Shown here: piece after piece, positions 7,932 to 18,115 of the stretch | Numbering within the stretch: position 1 is the first letter of the stretch | Layout: every line of letters begins with the position of its first letter | Origin: Bradyrhizobium liaoningense | GTDB lineage: Bacteria > Pseudomonadota > Alphaproteobacteria > Rhizobiales > Xanthobacteraceae | Direction of reading: 5' to 3' | Length of the DNA stretch: 64,000 bases | Assembly (NCBI RefSeq): GCF_018130825.1 | Contig: NZ_JAFCJS010000001.1 | Span: 1,364,001 to 1,428,000, forward strand | Notes under the pieces: model-generated | The model's database searches: none | Told to the model about the DNA's origin: nothing | The model's input: the letters and a program-made list of their open reading frames with translations, nothing else | Translations under genes and position numbers: made by a program

Positions 7932-9131
7932 TTACTCCGGCGCCGAACGCGTGACGCCATCGCGAACCATGGCCGCGATCTCATCCTGGGAGTAGCCGAT
8001 CTCGCCCAAGATCTCCGCGCCGTGCTCGTTGAGCCGCGGCGCCAGGCGCACCGGCTCGGCCTCGGTCTCGGACCATGTCGCCGTCACCTTCATGCTGCGG
8101 ATCGGACCTTCGGTCGGATGGGTGACCACCGGGAAGAAGCCGGTCGCCTCCAGATGCTCGTCGTGCAGGATCGAGGCGAGGTCATGCATCGGCATGACCG
8201 GCACGTCCGCCCTGGTGAGCAGCTCGATCCACTCCGCGGTCGTGCGTGTTTCAAAAATGCGCGCGAGCTCGGCATAGACGACGTCGATATTGGCGGCGCG
8301 GCCGGCGAAGGTTGCGAATTTGGGATCGGCCCGCAGATCGTCGCGCCCCGTCGCCTTGAAGAAATTCTCCCACTGCTTGTCGTTGTAGACGATGACGCTG
8401 AGATAGCCGTCCGAGGTCTTGTAGGGCCTGCGATCGCGCGAGAGATGGCGGGCATAGCCGCCCTTGTCGAGTGGCGGCTCGTAAGTCAGCCCGCCCATGT
8501 GGTCGCCCATGACGAAGCCGGCCATGGTCTCGAACATCGGGATGTCCAGACGTTGGCCGCGGCCGGTGCGGTCGCGGTGCACGAGGCTGGCGCAGATCGC
8601 GCCGACCGCGGTGAGGCCGACGATGCGATCGACCAGCGCGTTCGGCACATAGCGCGGCACGCCATCGCCGGTCTGCGCCATCAGCGCCGGCAACGCGGTG
8701 GCGCCCTGGATCAGATCGTCATAGGCGGGCTTTGCGGCATAGGGGCCGTCCTGGCCGAAACCGAACACGCCGGCATAGACGAGGCGCGGGTTGATCTCGG
8801 AGACGACGTCGTAGCCGAGTTGCAGCCGCGCCATCGCCTGCGGACGGACGTTGTAGACCAGCACGTCGGCGTCTTTGAGAAGCCGCAGCACTGCCTCGCG
8901 GCCGGCCGGTTTCTTCAGGTCGAGGCAGATCGAGCGCTTGCTGCGGTTGGTGTTGAGGAACACCGGGCCCATGCCGGCATGTCGCATCGGGCCGATCAGA
9001 CGGGTGACGTCGCCGTCGAGCGATTCCACCTTGATGATTTCAGCACCGTAATCGCCGAGCATCTGGGTCGCGTAGGGCCCCATCAGCACGGTGGTCATGT
9101 CGATGACCTTGATGCCCTTCAGCGGCCCCAT
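7932..9131 (-). CDS. CaiB/BaiF family (type III) CoA-transferase
   Basis: A 399-residue protein of usual family length. It begins MGPLKGIKVIDMTTVLMGPY, has the KVE motif after a GDYGAEIIK stretch and the DLKKPAGREA segment. D168 in NALVDRIVG fits the catalytic Asp that forms the aspartyl-CoA anhydride in formyl-CoA transferase and CaiB. It moves CoA between a carboxylate and an acyl-CoA; the substrate is not readable. Encoded between two thiolase-fold genes on the same strand, so it probably activates the acid that this cluster degrades. Confidence 0.87.
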   Translation of the reverse strand: MGPLKGIKVIDMTTVLMGPYATQMLGDYGAEIIKVESLDGDVTRLIGPMRHAGMGPVFLNTNRSKRSICLDLKKPAGREAVLRLLKDADVLVYNVRPQAMARLQLGYDVVSEINPRLVYAGVFGFGQDGPYAAKPAYDDLIQGATALPALMAQTGDGVPRYVPNALVDRIVGLTAVGAICASLVHRDRTGRGQRLDIPMFETMAGFVMGDHMGGLTYEPPLDKGGYARHLSRDRRPYKTSDGYLSVIVYNDKQWENFFKATGRDDLRADPKFATFAGRAANIDVVYAELARIFETRTTAEWIELLTRADVPVMPMHDLASILHDEHLEATGFFPVVTHPTEGPIRSMKVTATWSETEAEPVRLAPRLNEHGAEILGEIGYSQDEIAAMVRDGVTRSAPE

Positions 9132-9258
9132 CGTTCGCTCCCGATTGCGCGGGCTCTGGAAAGCGGCCCAGCGATTTCGGTCCAGCTAAAGACGGCGACG
9201 GCGCGCGCGCAAGGGCGGCCGGGGTATGGCCGCATGCGCCACGCGGCGAGATCGGCCG

Positions 9259-9465
9259 CTATTTCTTCTGGCGGGATTCGCGGATCTTCAAGAGCCGCTC
9301 GAGCTCGTCATTCTGCTGGTTGATGCGGTCGGCGATCCGCGACTCGCTCTGCTCGCCGGAGGCGGCCGCGGCCTGCTCAATGAGCTGGCGGATATTGTCC
9401 TCGAGGATCGCGATGCGATCGTTCAGTGCTTCGAGAGAAAGTGAATCTTCGTAGGCATTGCTCAT
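9259..9465 (-). CDS. small coiled-coil protein
   Basis: A 68-residue, highly charged helical protein (MSNAYEDSLSLEALNDR onward) with heptad-like leucine/isoleucine spacing through residues 12-60 and a basic end (RESRQKK). It resembles small SlyX-like coiled coils in size and composition, but I do not see enough to assign that family. The ATG at 9465 is preferred to the ORF start at 9486 because the family-like sequence begins there. It sits alone between the CoA-transferase and thiolase genes. Confidence 0.6.
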   Translation of the reverse strand: MSNAYEDSLSLEALNDRIAILEDNIRQLIEQAAAASGEQSESRIADRINQQNDELERLLKIRESRQKK

Positions 9466-9497
9466 GATGCGCGTCTCGCCAATCAATCAGGAGCCAT

Positions 9498-9584
9498 AGG
9501 GTGGGCAAAGCGAAGCGTGCCCACCATGATCTAACGCAAGGAAAAGGTGGGCACGGCGCCAGCGCGCCTTTGCCCGCCCTACGA
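9498..9584. repeat. palindromic GTGGGCA-type intergenic repeat
   Basis: AGGGTGGGCAAAGCGAAGCGTGCCCACC at the left and GGTGGGCACGGCGC...TTTGCCCGCCCTACG at the right form nested inverted repeats. A related element lies at 44401-44506, where the arms read GGTGGGTTA and TAATCCACC. Confidence 0.65.
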
Positions 9585-9588
9585 GAGC

Positions 9589-10758
9589 TTACTTCAGTGG
9601 CTCGAGCACCGAAACGTAATTGGCGACGGCCGCTCCGCCCATGTTGAAGATGCCGCCGAGTTTGGCGTTCTTGAGCTGCATGCCCTCAGGCGCCTGCCCG
9701 GCAAGCTGCATCGCGGTCATCACATGCATGGAGACGCCGGTGGCGCCGATCGGGTGGCCCTTGGCCTTCAGGCCGCCGGACGGATTGACCGGCAGTTTGC
9801 CGTCCTTGAGGGTCCAGCCCTCCTTGATGGCGCGGGCGCCCTGCCCCCTCGGCGTCAGGCCCATCGCTTCGTACTCGATCAGCTCGGCGACGGTGAAGCA
9901 GTCATGGGTCTCGACGAAGGAGAGATCGGACAGGGTCACGCCGGCCTTCTCCAATGCACGCTGCCAGGCAATCGTGCAGCCCTCGAACTGCAGGATGTCG
10001 CGCTTGGACATCGGCAGGAAGTCCTGGGCGTGCGCGGTGGCGCGGAAACCGATCGACTTGCTCATGCCCTTGGCGGTCTCGGCGTCCGCCAACACCAGCG
10101 CCGCGGCGCCGTCGGAGACCAGCGAGCAGTCGGTGCGCTTCAGGGGGCCGGCCACGTAAGGATTCTTCTCGCTCTCGGCGCGGCAGAAGTCGAAGCCAAA
10201 ATCCTTGCGCATCTGCGCGAAGGGGTTGGCGACGCCGTTCTTGTGGTTCTTGGCCGCGATCAGCGCCAGCGCATCGGACTGGTCGCCGTATTTCTGGAAA
10301 TAGGAGCTGGCGATCTTGCCGAACACGCCGGCGAAGCCGCCGACGGTGTCGCCGTCCTCAGGCAGGTAGGAGGCCTTGAGCAGGTTCTTGCCGATCTCCG
10401 GGCCCGGGGTACGGGTCATCTGCTCGACGCCGACGACGAGCACGATTTTGGCGGCGCCTGCGGCAATCGCGCGCAGGCCCTGATGCACCGCGGCAGAGCC
10501 GGTGGCGCAGGCGTTCTCGACGCGGGTTGCCGGCTTGAAGCGCAGCTTCGGGTCGGCCTGGAGCACCAGCGAGGCGGTAAAATCCTGCGGCGAGAAGCCC
10601 GCATTGAAATGGCCGAGCACGATCTCGTCGACATCGGAGGCGGAAATGCCGGCATCGGCCAGCGCCTCATTGGCAACGCGGGTGACGAGGCTTTCGACGG
10701 TTTCGGTGTCGAACTTGCCGAACGGCGTATGCGCCCATCCGACGATGCTGGCGGTCAT
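9589..10758 (-). CDS. thiolase (acetyl-CoA acetyltransferase)
   Basis: A 389-residue thiolase with the nucleophilic Cys in VENACATGS near residue 84, the second-site segment ETHDCFTVAE and the C-terminal KAKGHPIGATG His motif. It should cleave 3-ketoacyl-CoA with CoA or run the reverse condensation. Length and motifs are canonical, in contrast to the Cys-less paralogue 1.8 kb downstream. It probably supplies the thiolysis step of the same CoA-ester pathway. Confidence 0.87.
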   Translation of the reverse strand: MTASIVGWAHTPFGKFDTETVESLVTRVANEALADAGISASDVDEIVLGHFNAGFSPQDFTASLVLQADPKLRFKPATRVENACATGSAAVHQGLRAIAAGAAKIVLVVGVEQMTRTPGPEIGKNLLKASYLPEDGDTVGGFAGVFGKIASSYFQKYGDQSDALALIAAKNHKNGVANPFAQMRKDFGFDFCRAESEKNPYVAGPLKRTDCSLVSDGAAALVLADAETAKGMSKSIGFRATAHAQDFLPMSKRDILQFEGCTIAWQRALEKAGVTLSDLSFVETHDCFTVAELIEYEAMGLTPRGQGARAIKEGWTLKDGKLPVNPSGGLKAKGHPIGATGVSMHVMTAMQLAGQAPEGMQLKNAKLGGIFNMGGAAVANYVSVLEPLK

Positions 10759-10818
10759 GGTCTCTTCTCCCTGGGGTCTTTCACCTGAGCTAAGTCTTAG
10801 CCCAGGGATGGCAAGACT

Positions 10819-11469
10819 TCACGCAGGTTTAAGGGCCTGGAGGGTGCGCTGGCAGATGGCAGTTATGCCGGCCCAGTTCCCGGCCCTGATCTCCGCCGTC
10901 GGGCACAGCCAGGAACCGCCGACCGCGACCACGTTCGGCTCGGCGAGCCAGGTCGCCGCATTGGCCTCGCCGACCCCGCCGGTCGGGCAGAACCGTACGT
11001 TCGGGAACGGGCCGCCGAGCGCGCGCAGGCCCTTGATGCCGCCGGCCTGCTCAGCCGGGAAGAACTTTGCGACGTCGAAGCCGTGGGACAGCGCCATCAT
11101 CAATTCGGAGGCCGTGGCGATGCCCGGCGCGAACGGCAAGGAGCTGTGGGCCGCGGCCTTCAGGAGATCGGGGGTCAGGCCCGGGCTGATGCCGAACGCG
11201 ACGCCGAGCTTCTCGACACGGGTGAAGTCGGCCGGATTGAGGATCGTGCCGATGCCGACGACCGCATCGGGCACCTCGGCCATGATCGCCCGCGCCGCCT
11301 CGATCGCGACGGGGGTGCGCAGGGTCACCTCCAGCGTGCGGACGCCGCCGTCGACCAGCGCGCGCGCCAGCGGCACGGCGTCCTGGATACGCTCGATGGT
11401 GAGGACGGGAATGACGGTCGCGGCCTTGAACAGCGCGACGAGGTGGTTCTGTTGGGCGGCGGTGGTCAT
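10819..11469 (-). CDS. eda: KDPG/KHG aldolase
   Basis: A 216-residue class I aldolase cleaving 2-keto-3-deoxy-6-phosphogluconate (and 4-hydroxy-2-oxoglutarate) to pyruvate plus an aldehyde. Glu47 and Arg51 in LEVTLRTP and the Schiff-base Lys135 in AKFFPAEQ match E. coli Eda Glu45, Arg49 and Lys133. It is the last gene of a leftward operon, 26 bp after a KDG-kinase-like gene, so the two give phosphorylation followed by cleavage, the lower part of an Entner-Doudoroff-type sugar-acid route. Confidence 0.9.
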   Translation of the reverse strand: MTTAAQQNHLVALFKAATVIPVLTIERIQDAVPLARALVDGGVRTLEVTLRTPVAIEAARAIMAEVPDAVVGIGTILNPADFTRVEKLGVAFGISPGLTPDLLKAAAHSSLPFAPGIATASELMMALSHGFDVAKFFPAEQAGGIKGLRALGGPFPNVRFCPTGGVGEANAATWLAEPNVVAVGGSWLCPTAEIRAGNWAGITAICQRTLQALKPA

Positions 11470-11495
11470 GGGAGCTCGATTTCGCTTGGTCGCTG

Positions 11496-12473
11496 TTACT
11501 TGGTGGCTTGGCGGGAGGCCGCCGGCCGGTGCCGTTTCTTCGGCGGCATGGCATAGCCCGGAATGATGGCGCCGGGATAGCAGATCACGAGGCTGGCAAG
11601 ACGATGGCCGGCCTGGGCGGCCTCGACCGGCTCGGCGCCGGCGAGCCGGGCCGCGATATAGGCCGCGGCGAAGCTGTCGCCGGCGGCCGTGGTGTCGACC
11701 ACGGGTTTTGTCATGGGCTCGGCGCGGACCTCGTGGGTCCCGCCGGGGAAGCGCAAGAGGCTCACCGGCTCGGCCAGCCGGAACACCAGCTCGGGCGTCG
11801 GAATGCGCGCCATCAGCTGCTCGTGGCTTTCGCCGGGCCAGAGCGCGAGCAGATCCTCGGTCGAGGTCAGCACGATATCGGCAGCCGCAAACGCCGCGGC
11901 AAACACCTCGCGCGCGACGTCGCGATCGGGCCAGCCGCGTGCGCGGAAATTGGTGTCGAACACGAAGCGGGTGCCGAGCAGGCGCGCGCGCTTGATCGCC
12001 GCGAACAAGCGCTCGCGGCCAGCCTGATCGTAGATCGAGAGCGTGATCGCGGAGAGATAGACGATGTCGTAGCTCATCAGCGAGTTGAGCAGCTCGTCGG
12101 TCTCCGGCAGGCTCATCAGCTGCCGCGCCGCCGCGCTGTCGCGCCAGTGGAAGAACTGGCGCTCACCCTTGGCATCGGTCTGGATCATGTAGAGGCCGGG
12201 CAGCTTGCCCGGCAGCCGCACGACGCGCCGCGTGCCGACGCTCTCCGCATTCCAGGCGGCGATCATCTCATCGCTGAGCGCATCGTCGCCGAGCGCGGTG
12301 AGATAATCGACCTTGACCTCGAGCCGGGCGAGATACACGGCCGTGTTGAGGGTGTCGCCGCCGAAGCCGCGCGAGTAGAGCCCACCGCCCTGCCCCCCTT
12401 GGGCCTGCCGGAGCTCGACCATGCATTCGCCGATGCAAGCAACGCTCGCCATCGTCATATCCACGCTGTTCAT
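11496..12473 (-). CDS. kdgK: PfkB-family sugar kinase, probable 2-keto-3-deoxygluconate kinase
   Basis: A 325-residue ribokinase/PfkB-fold kinase. It shows the N-terminal GECMVEL strand, the GGDTLNTAVYLARL substrate signature and the C-terminal DTTAAGDSFAAAY motif with the catalytic Asp and anion hole. ATP-dependent phosphorylation of KDG is inferred from the adjacent eda and the family resemblance. The ATG at 12473 lies 8 bp after the denD stop; an in-frame ATG at 12458 preceded by GTGGA is an alternative start. Confidence 0.83.
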   Translation of the reverse strand: MNSVDMTMASVACIGECMVELRQAQGGQGGGLYSRGFGGDTLNTAVYLARLEVKVDYLTALGDDALSDEMIAAWNAESVGTRRVVRLPGKLPGLYMIQTDAKGERQFFHWRDSAAARQLMSLPETDELLNSLMSYDIVYLSAITLSIYDQAGRERLFAAIKRARLLGTRFVFDTNFRARGWPDRDVAREVFAAAFAAADIVLTSTEDLLALWPGESHEQLMARIPTPELVFRLAEPVSLLRFPGGTHEVRAEPMTKPVVDTTAAGDSFAAAYIAARLAGAEPVEAAQAGHRLASLVICYPGAIIPGYAMPPKKRHRPAASRQATK

Positions 12474-12481
12474 CGGTTAGG

Positions 12482-13468
12482 TCAGGCGACGAAGTTGCCG
12501 CCGAGCTCGTCTTCGATGTGAATGCGGATGATATCGTCGAAAGTCTTCTCGGCGGTGGTGAAGCCGAGCTCACGCGACCGCTTTGCGTCGAAATTGCGCG
12601 GCCAGCCGCCGACGATGCCGACGATGAAGGGATCGGGCTCGCGCTTGATGCGGGCGGCGACCTTTTCGCCGGCAACCCGCTTCAAGGCTGCGATCTGCTC
12701 GCCGACGGTGGCCGACAGGCCCGGCATGGTCAGGTTGCGGCGCGGGCCGACGGTGGCGAGGTCCATGGTGCCGGCGTGGAGCAGGAAGCCGACCGCGGAG
12801 CGCGGCGTGGCGTGCCAGTGGCGGACGTCCTCGGAGACCGGGAGCACCGCTTCCTTGCCGGCCAGCGGCTCGCGCAGGATGTTGGAGAAGAAGCCCGATG
12901 CCGCCTTGTTGGGCAGGCCGGGCCGGATGCAGATGGTCGGCAGGCGGATGCCGATGCCGTCCAGGAAGCCGCGGCGCGAATAGTCGGCGAGCAGCAGTTC
13001 GCCGATCGCCTTCTGGGTGCCGTAGCTGAGCAGCGGGGTGTGGAAGAACTCGTCGCCGATCGCCTCCGGGAACGGCGCACCGAACACCGCGATCGAGGAC
13101 GTGAAGACCACGCGCGGCTTGTAGCCGCCGCCGACTAGGCGGATGGCGTCGAGCAGCATCCGCGTGCCGTCGAGATTGATGCGGTAGCCCTTGTCGAAAT
13201 CAAGCTCGGCCTCGCCCGAGACGATCGCGGCGAGATGGAAGATCACGTCGGGGCGGCCGGCGATCAGCTTCTCGGCCGCGCCCGGGACCGCGAAATCGCC
13301 CGAGACGGTCTCGACGGCGAAACCGGCCTTCTCCGGCTTCTTCGGCTCGACCACGTCATGCATGGTGAGCTTGGTGATGTCGCTCTTGCCGAGCCGGCCG
13401 TCGCGCAGCAGCCGTTCACAGAATTTGCGGCCGACCATGCCGGCGGCGCCGAGAACCAGAATGTGCAA
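12482..13468 (-). CDS. denD: NAD-dependent sugar-acid dehydrogenase, DenD-like extended SDR
   Basis: A 328-residue extended SDR. The Rossmann motif is GAAGMVG at residues 7-13, and the catalytic Tyr/Lys pair is YGTQK. It closely follows the pattern of D-erythronate dehydrogenase (DenD), which oxidises C2 of erythronate, though other four- to six-carbon aldonates are possible. Initiation appears to be at a TTG, 8 bp behind an AGGAG ribosome site. The isomerase and decarboxylase partners (OtnI, OtnC) of the erythronate pathway are not in the window, so the substrate is uncertain. Confidence 0.72.
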   Translation of the reverse strand: MHILVLGAAGMVGRKFCERLLRDGRLGKSDITKLTMHDVVEPKKPEKAGFAVETVSGDFAVPGAAEKLIAGRPDVIFHLAAIVSGEAELDFDKGYRINLDGTRMLLDAIRLVGGGYKPRVVFTSSIAVFGAPFPEAIGDEFFHTPLLSYGTQKAIGELLLADYSRRGFLDGIGIRLPTICIRPGLPNKAASGFFSNILREPLAGKEAVLPVSEDVRHWHATPRSAVGFLLHAGTMDLATVGPRRNLTMPGLSATVGEQIAALKRVAGEKVAARIKREPDPFIVGIVGGWPRNFDAKRSRELGFTTAEKTFDDIIRIHIEDELGGNFVA

Positions 13469-13534
13469 GAGCTCAACTCCTTCTTATTGGCCGGAGCGCG
13501 CCGCTCCTGACGCGCCCTCAGGCAAGCCCCGCGA

Positions 13535-14461
13535 TCATTCCTTCACGGCGCCGGTCATCGCCGACACATAATGCTCCACGAAGAAGGCGTAAAGGATGAC
13601 GAGCGGCAGCGAGCCGGCCAGCGCGCCCGCCATCAGCGAACCCCAGCGGTAGATGTCGCCGTCCACGAACTCGTTGACGATCGCAACCGGCACCGTCTTG
13701 TTGCTGGTCGATTGCAGGAACGTCAGGGCGTAGATGAACTCGTTCCAGCACAGGGTGAAGCAGAAGATGAAGGCCGAGATCAGGCCGGGAATGGCGAGCG
13801 GCAGCACGATCTTGATCAGGATCTGCCAGCGGCTCGCCCCGTCGATCAGGGCGCATTCCTCGAGCTCGAACGGGATGGTCTTGAAATAGCCCATCAACAG
13901 CCAGGTCGAGAACGGGATCAGGATGGTCGGATAGGTCAGGATCAGCGCCAGCGGCGAATCGAACAGGCCGTACTGGAACACGACGGTGGCGAGCGGAATG
14001 AACAAGATCGACGGCGGCACCAGATAGGCGAGGAAGATCAGACCGCCGACCAGATGGGCCCCCTTGTAGCGCAACCGCACGATGGCATAGGCGGCCAGCA
14101 CGCTCGCGACGATCGAAAGCACCGTCGCGCAGACGGCCACGTACATCGTGTTCCAGAGCCAGTGCGGGTAGTAGCTCTCGAACAGCAGCTTGTGGAAGTG
14201 CTTGAACGTCGGATTCCAGGTCCAGAACGGATTGTACCTGTCGAGATCGAGCAGCTGCTCGTCGGGCTTCACCGAGGTCAGCGCCATCCAGTAGAACGGG
14301 AACAGCAGGATGACGACGATGATTGCGAGCGGCAGATACAGCGTCACGATCCGGCGCGGCACCGACTGCAGATAGCTCATGCCTTCGCTGTGATCGGCCG
14401 TAGGCGACGAGCCCGACAGCACATTCTTGAGATCGATGGATCTGGTGGGCAGGTCAGTCAT
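13535..14461 (-). CDS. carbohydrate ABC transporter permease (MalG/UgpE type)
   Basis: A 308-residue inner-membrane subunit with six predicted hydrophobic segments. The EAA loop (ELEECALIDGASRWQILIKIVLPLAIPG) contacts the ATPase. It overlaps the preceding permease gene by 8 bp. Together with its neighbours it forms a CUT1-type importer of a sugar or sugar acid. The cytoplasmic N-terminus is about 35 residues longer than in MalG. Confidence 0.9.
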   Translation of the reverse strand: MTDLPTRSIDLKNVLSGSSPTADHSEGMSYLQSVPRRIVTLYLPLAIIVVILLFPFYWMALTSVKPDEQLLDLDRYNPFWTWNPTFKHFHKLLFESYYPHWLWNTMYVAVCATVLSIVASVLAAYAIVRLRYKGAHLVGGLIFLAYLVPPSILFIPLATVVFQYGLFDSPLALILTYPTILIPFSTWLLMGYFKTIPFELEECALIDGASRWQILIKIVLPLAIPGLISAFIFCFTLCWNEFIYALTFLQSTSNKTVPVAIVNEFVDGDIYRWGSLMAGALAGSLPLVILYAFFVEHYVSAMTGAVKE

Positions 14462-15407
14462 TGCTCTCTCCCTGCTGCCACTTGCGACGCTGCAGGCCGA
14501 ACCAGGACACCATGATCGCAGCGAGCAGGAACGGAATCATGGCGCTGGAGATCGCGGCCCCCTCGCCCAGCTGGCCGGCGATGATCGCGCGCTGATACGA
14601 CAGGGTCGCCATCAGATGGGTGGCATTGACCGGGCCGCCGCGGGTCATGGCCCAGATCAGCTGGAAGTCGGTGAAGGTGAACAGCACCGAGAACGTCATG
14701 ACGACGGCGATGATCGGCGTCAGCAGCGGATAGGTGATGTGCCGGAAATTCTGCCAGCGCGTGGCGCCGTCGAGCGTTGCCGCCTCATAGAGCGACGGCG
14801 ACACCGTCTGCAGGCCTGCGAGCAGCGTGATCGCCACGAACGGCACGCCGCGCCAGATATTGGCGAAGATCACGCAGATGCGTGCCCAGGTCGTGTCACC
14901 AAGGAAGTTGATGTTCTGGTTGATCAGACCGAGGTGCTTCAGCGACCAGGAGATGATGGAGAATTGCGAGTCGAAGATCCACCAGAACGCCAGCGCCGAG
15001 AGCACCGTCGGCACGATGAAGGGGATCAGGACCATCGCGCGCAGCATCGCCTTGAACGGCATGTTCTCGTTCAGCAGCAGCGCGAGATAGAGCCCGATCG
15101 CAAATTTGAGAGCGCTGGCGACGAAGGTGTACAGGAGCGTGTTGAACACCGACAGCCAGAAGATGGAATCGTCCCACAGCCACTCATAGTTCTCGGTGGC
15201 GACGAAGTGCCCGACCCTGCCGATACGGGTGTCCGTGAAGGACAGCCAGATGCCGAGCCCCAGCGGATAGGCCAGGAAGAAGATCAGGAACGCCATGGCC
15301 GGCACCATGAACCAGAAGCCGAGCCAGTTGCGATTGTGTTTGAGCTGGTTCCAGGCGCTCGCCTCGCTCATCTGAGGCTTGGCCCGGGGAATTGCGACAT
15401 CAGCCAT
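14454..15407 (-). CDS. carbohydrate ABC transporter permease (MalF/UgpA type)
   Basis: A 317-residue membrane protein with six or more hydrophobic segments. Its EAA motif around residues 210-240 (YEAATLDGATRWQNFRHITYP) is typical of the first permease of CUT1 importers. Its stop overlaps the second permease by 8 bp, and its binding-protein gene lies 64 bp upstream. It should pair with that permease to form the channel. Confidence 0.9.
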   Translation of the reverse strand: MADVAIPRAKPQMSEASAWNQLKHNRNWLGFWFMVPAMAFLIFFLAYPLGLGIWLSFTDTRIGRVGHFVATENYEWLWDDSIFWLSVFNTLLYTFVASALKFAIGLYLALLLNENMPFKAMLRAMVLIPFIVPTVLSALAFWWIFDSQFSIISWSLKHLGLINQNINFLGDTTWARICVIFANIWRGVPFVAITLLAGLQTVSPSLYEAATLDGATRWQNFRHITYPLLTPIIAVVMTFSVLFTFTDFQLIWAMTRGGPVNATHLMATLSYQRAIIAGQLGEGAAISSAMIPFLLAAIMVSWFGLQRRKWQQGESND

Positions 15408-15471
15408 GCCCGATATCCCTGATCGAAATGTTGACGAGCAGGCGGCCGGATGGCCGCCCGCCCCGTGACCG

Positions 15472-16791
15472 TTAGCGATAGATTCGCTTCAGCTGGCGCT
15501 CGGCTTCCGACATCGCGCCCTTCGCGTCCTTGGCGCCGGTGCAGTAGTTGGCGAACATGTCGACGACGATGAAGTCGGCGATCGCGGTCGCCGCCTTCTC
15601 ACCGACGGTGCCAATGCCGGCCGCCGGCAGCGTACGCTTGGAAGCCTGCGAGAACACGGCGTTCTTGGGATCCGCCGTCCAGATCGGCGCCGACTCGTAG
15701 GCGTTCAGGGTCTGCGTCAGATAGCCCTGCGCGCCGTCCAGCCACTTCTCGTAGTTCTCCTTCTCCAGCATGAAGGCAACGAAGGCCTTCGCCGCATTCG
15801 GATATTTGGTGAAGTTGAAGGCGAGGATCGGCAGCGCGAGCTGCAACTCGGTCGGCTTGCCGACCGGTCCGACCGGCCAGAGCGCGTGATAGGTGTCTTC
15901 GGTGAGCTCCTTCTTGGTCGGGTCGGTCTTGGCGGCCACGTAGATCGAGATGCCGTTCGCCGTGCAATAGAGCTCGCCGGCGAGGTACGCCTTGTTGTTG
16001 GAAGAGTCGTTCCAGGACGCCGTGCCCGGGATGAAGCTCTCATACAGCGCCTTGCAATACTCCAGCGCCTTCGCCGTCTCCGGCGAATTGATGATGATCT
16101 TGTCGTTCTGGTCGACCGTGTAGGCGCCGTGGCCCCAGAGCACCCAGTGCAGCCACGAATTGCCGTCGCCCGAGGCATGGCCGAGGGCGAAGCCGGCCGG
16201 CGTGTTGTTCGCCTTCAGGGCCTTGCACATCTCGAGGAAGCCGGGGAAGTCCTTCGGGAATTCCTTGAAGCCGGCCTTGTCGAGCGCCGACTTGCGGTAG
16301 GTCATGTAACCGCCGTTGGTCGCGACGGGAATGCCGAGCCAGTCGTCGCCGAGCTTGCAGGTCTTGGCCGCCGCATCGGTCCAGCCGCCATATTTCTTGC
16401 CGAGATAATCGGCGACGTCATTCATCTTCAGGACTTTGGTGGGGAAGAGCTGCGGCAGCGTGTGCAGACCCCAGGCAAGATCGAGCCCCGAGCCGGTGTT
16501 TGCCGCAACCGAGGCCTTCGGCTGCACGTCCTCGAAGGACTCGCTGAACACGTTCATCTCGGTGCCGGTCGCGGCCTTGAACGCCGCCACCATCTGGTTG
16601 AACGCATCGTCTTCCGCCGGCACGAAACGCTTCCACCGCATCACGGTCAGCTTGGCGCCCGGCTCGGCCTTCCAGGGCGCGCTCTGTGCCCAGGCCCTGG
16701 CAAAGTCGAACAGCGCCGGCCCGGTCAGCATGCCGGTCGCAGCCAGAGCCGTTCCGCCTTGAAGCAGAGTCCGGCGGGTAAAGTCTTGCAT
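15472..16791 (-). CDS. sugar ABC transporter periplasmic binding protein (Tat exported)
   Basis: A 439-residue family-1 extracellular solute-binding protein. The N-terminus MQDFTRRTLLQGG is a twin-arginine signal followed by a hydrophobic stretch and a cleavage-like ARAWAQS. The mature protein carries the alpha/beta periplasmic-binding fold typical of CUT1 systems. Position between the ATPase and the permeases makes it the ligand receptor of this importer. Tat export of such receptors is common in rhizobia. Confidence 0.9.
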   Translation of the reverse strand: MQDFTRRTLLQGGTALAATGMLTGPALFDFARAWAQSAPWKAEPGAKLTVMRWKRFVPAEDDAFNQMVAAFKAATGTEMNVFSESFEDVQPKASVAANTGSGLDLAWGLHTLPQLFPTKVLKMNDVADYLGKKYGGWTDAAAKTCKLGDDWLGIPVATNGGYMTYRKSALDKAGFKEFPKDFPGFLEMCKALKANNTPAGFALGHASGDGNSWLHWVLWGHGAYTVDQNDKIIINSPETAKALEYCKALYESFIPGTASWNDSSNNKAYLAGELYCTANGISIYVAAKTDPTKKELTEDTYHALWPVGPVGKPTELQLALPILAFNFTKYPNAAKAFVAFMLEKENYEKWLDGAQGYLTQTLNAYESAPIWTADPKNAVFSQASKRTLPAAGIGTVGEKAATAIADFIVVDMFANYCTGAKDAKGAMSEAERQLKRIYR

Positions 16792-16843
16792 GGTGTCCTC
16801 CCTGTGATGCTTTTTGTTGTCTTATGCCTTGTCGTCTTATGCC

Positions 16844-17911
<1,068 letters not shown>

Positions 17912-18059
17912 CTAGCTCCCTCCTCCGACTCAGGCGACGCAACCTTCGCGCCGCCACCGTCTTGTTTTTGTGAACTTCGCCGAACGAAGCCCACTCATGG
18001 CAGGCGACATTGTCGGCAGTTTGCGCGGCTTTGGCAATTTGTCTTTGGTTAGTCGTTGC

Positions 18060-18073
18060 TGGTAGCGCTGTCA
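18060..18073. promoter_or_regulatory. LacI-type operator upstream of the ugpC-like operon
   Basis: TGGTAGCGCTGTCA fits the near-palindrome TGGTAnCGnTACCA at 12 of 14 positions, counting the two free ones. It lies in the 204-bp divergent gap, 42 bp before the lacI start and 149 bp before the ATPase start. A second, better copy occurs at 19188-19201 before the dehydratase. The pair is the likely target of the regulator encoded between them. Confidence 0.55.
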
Positions 18074-18115
18074 ACGATCCTTTGTTTGCGACAGTGGCTA
18101 TGCTAAGAGCAGCAA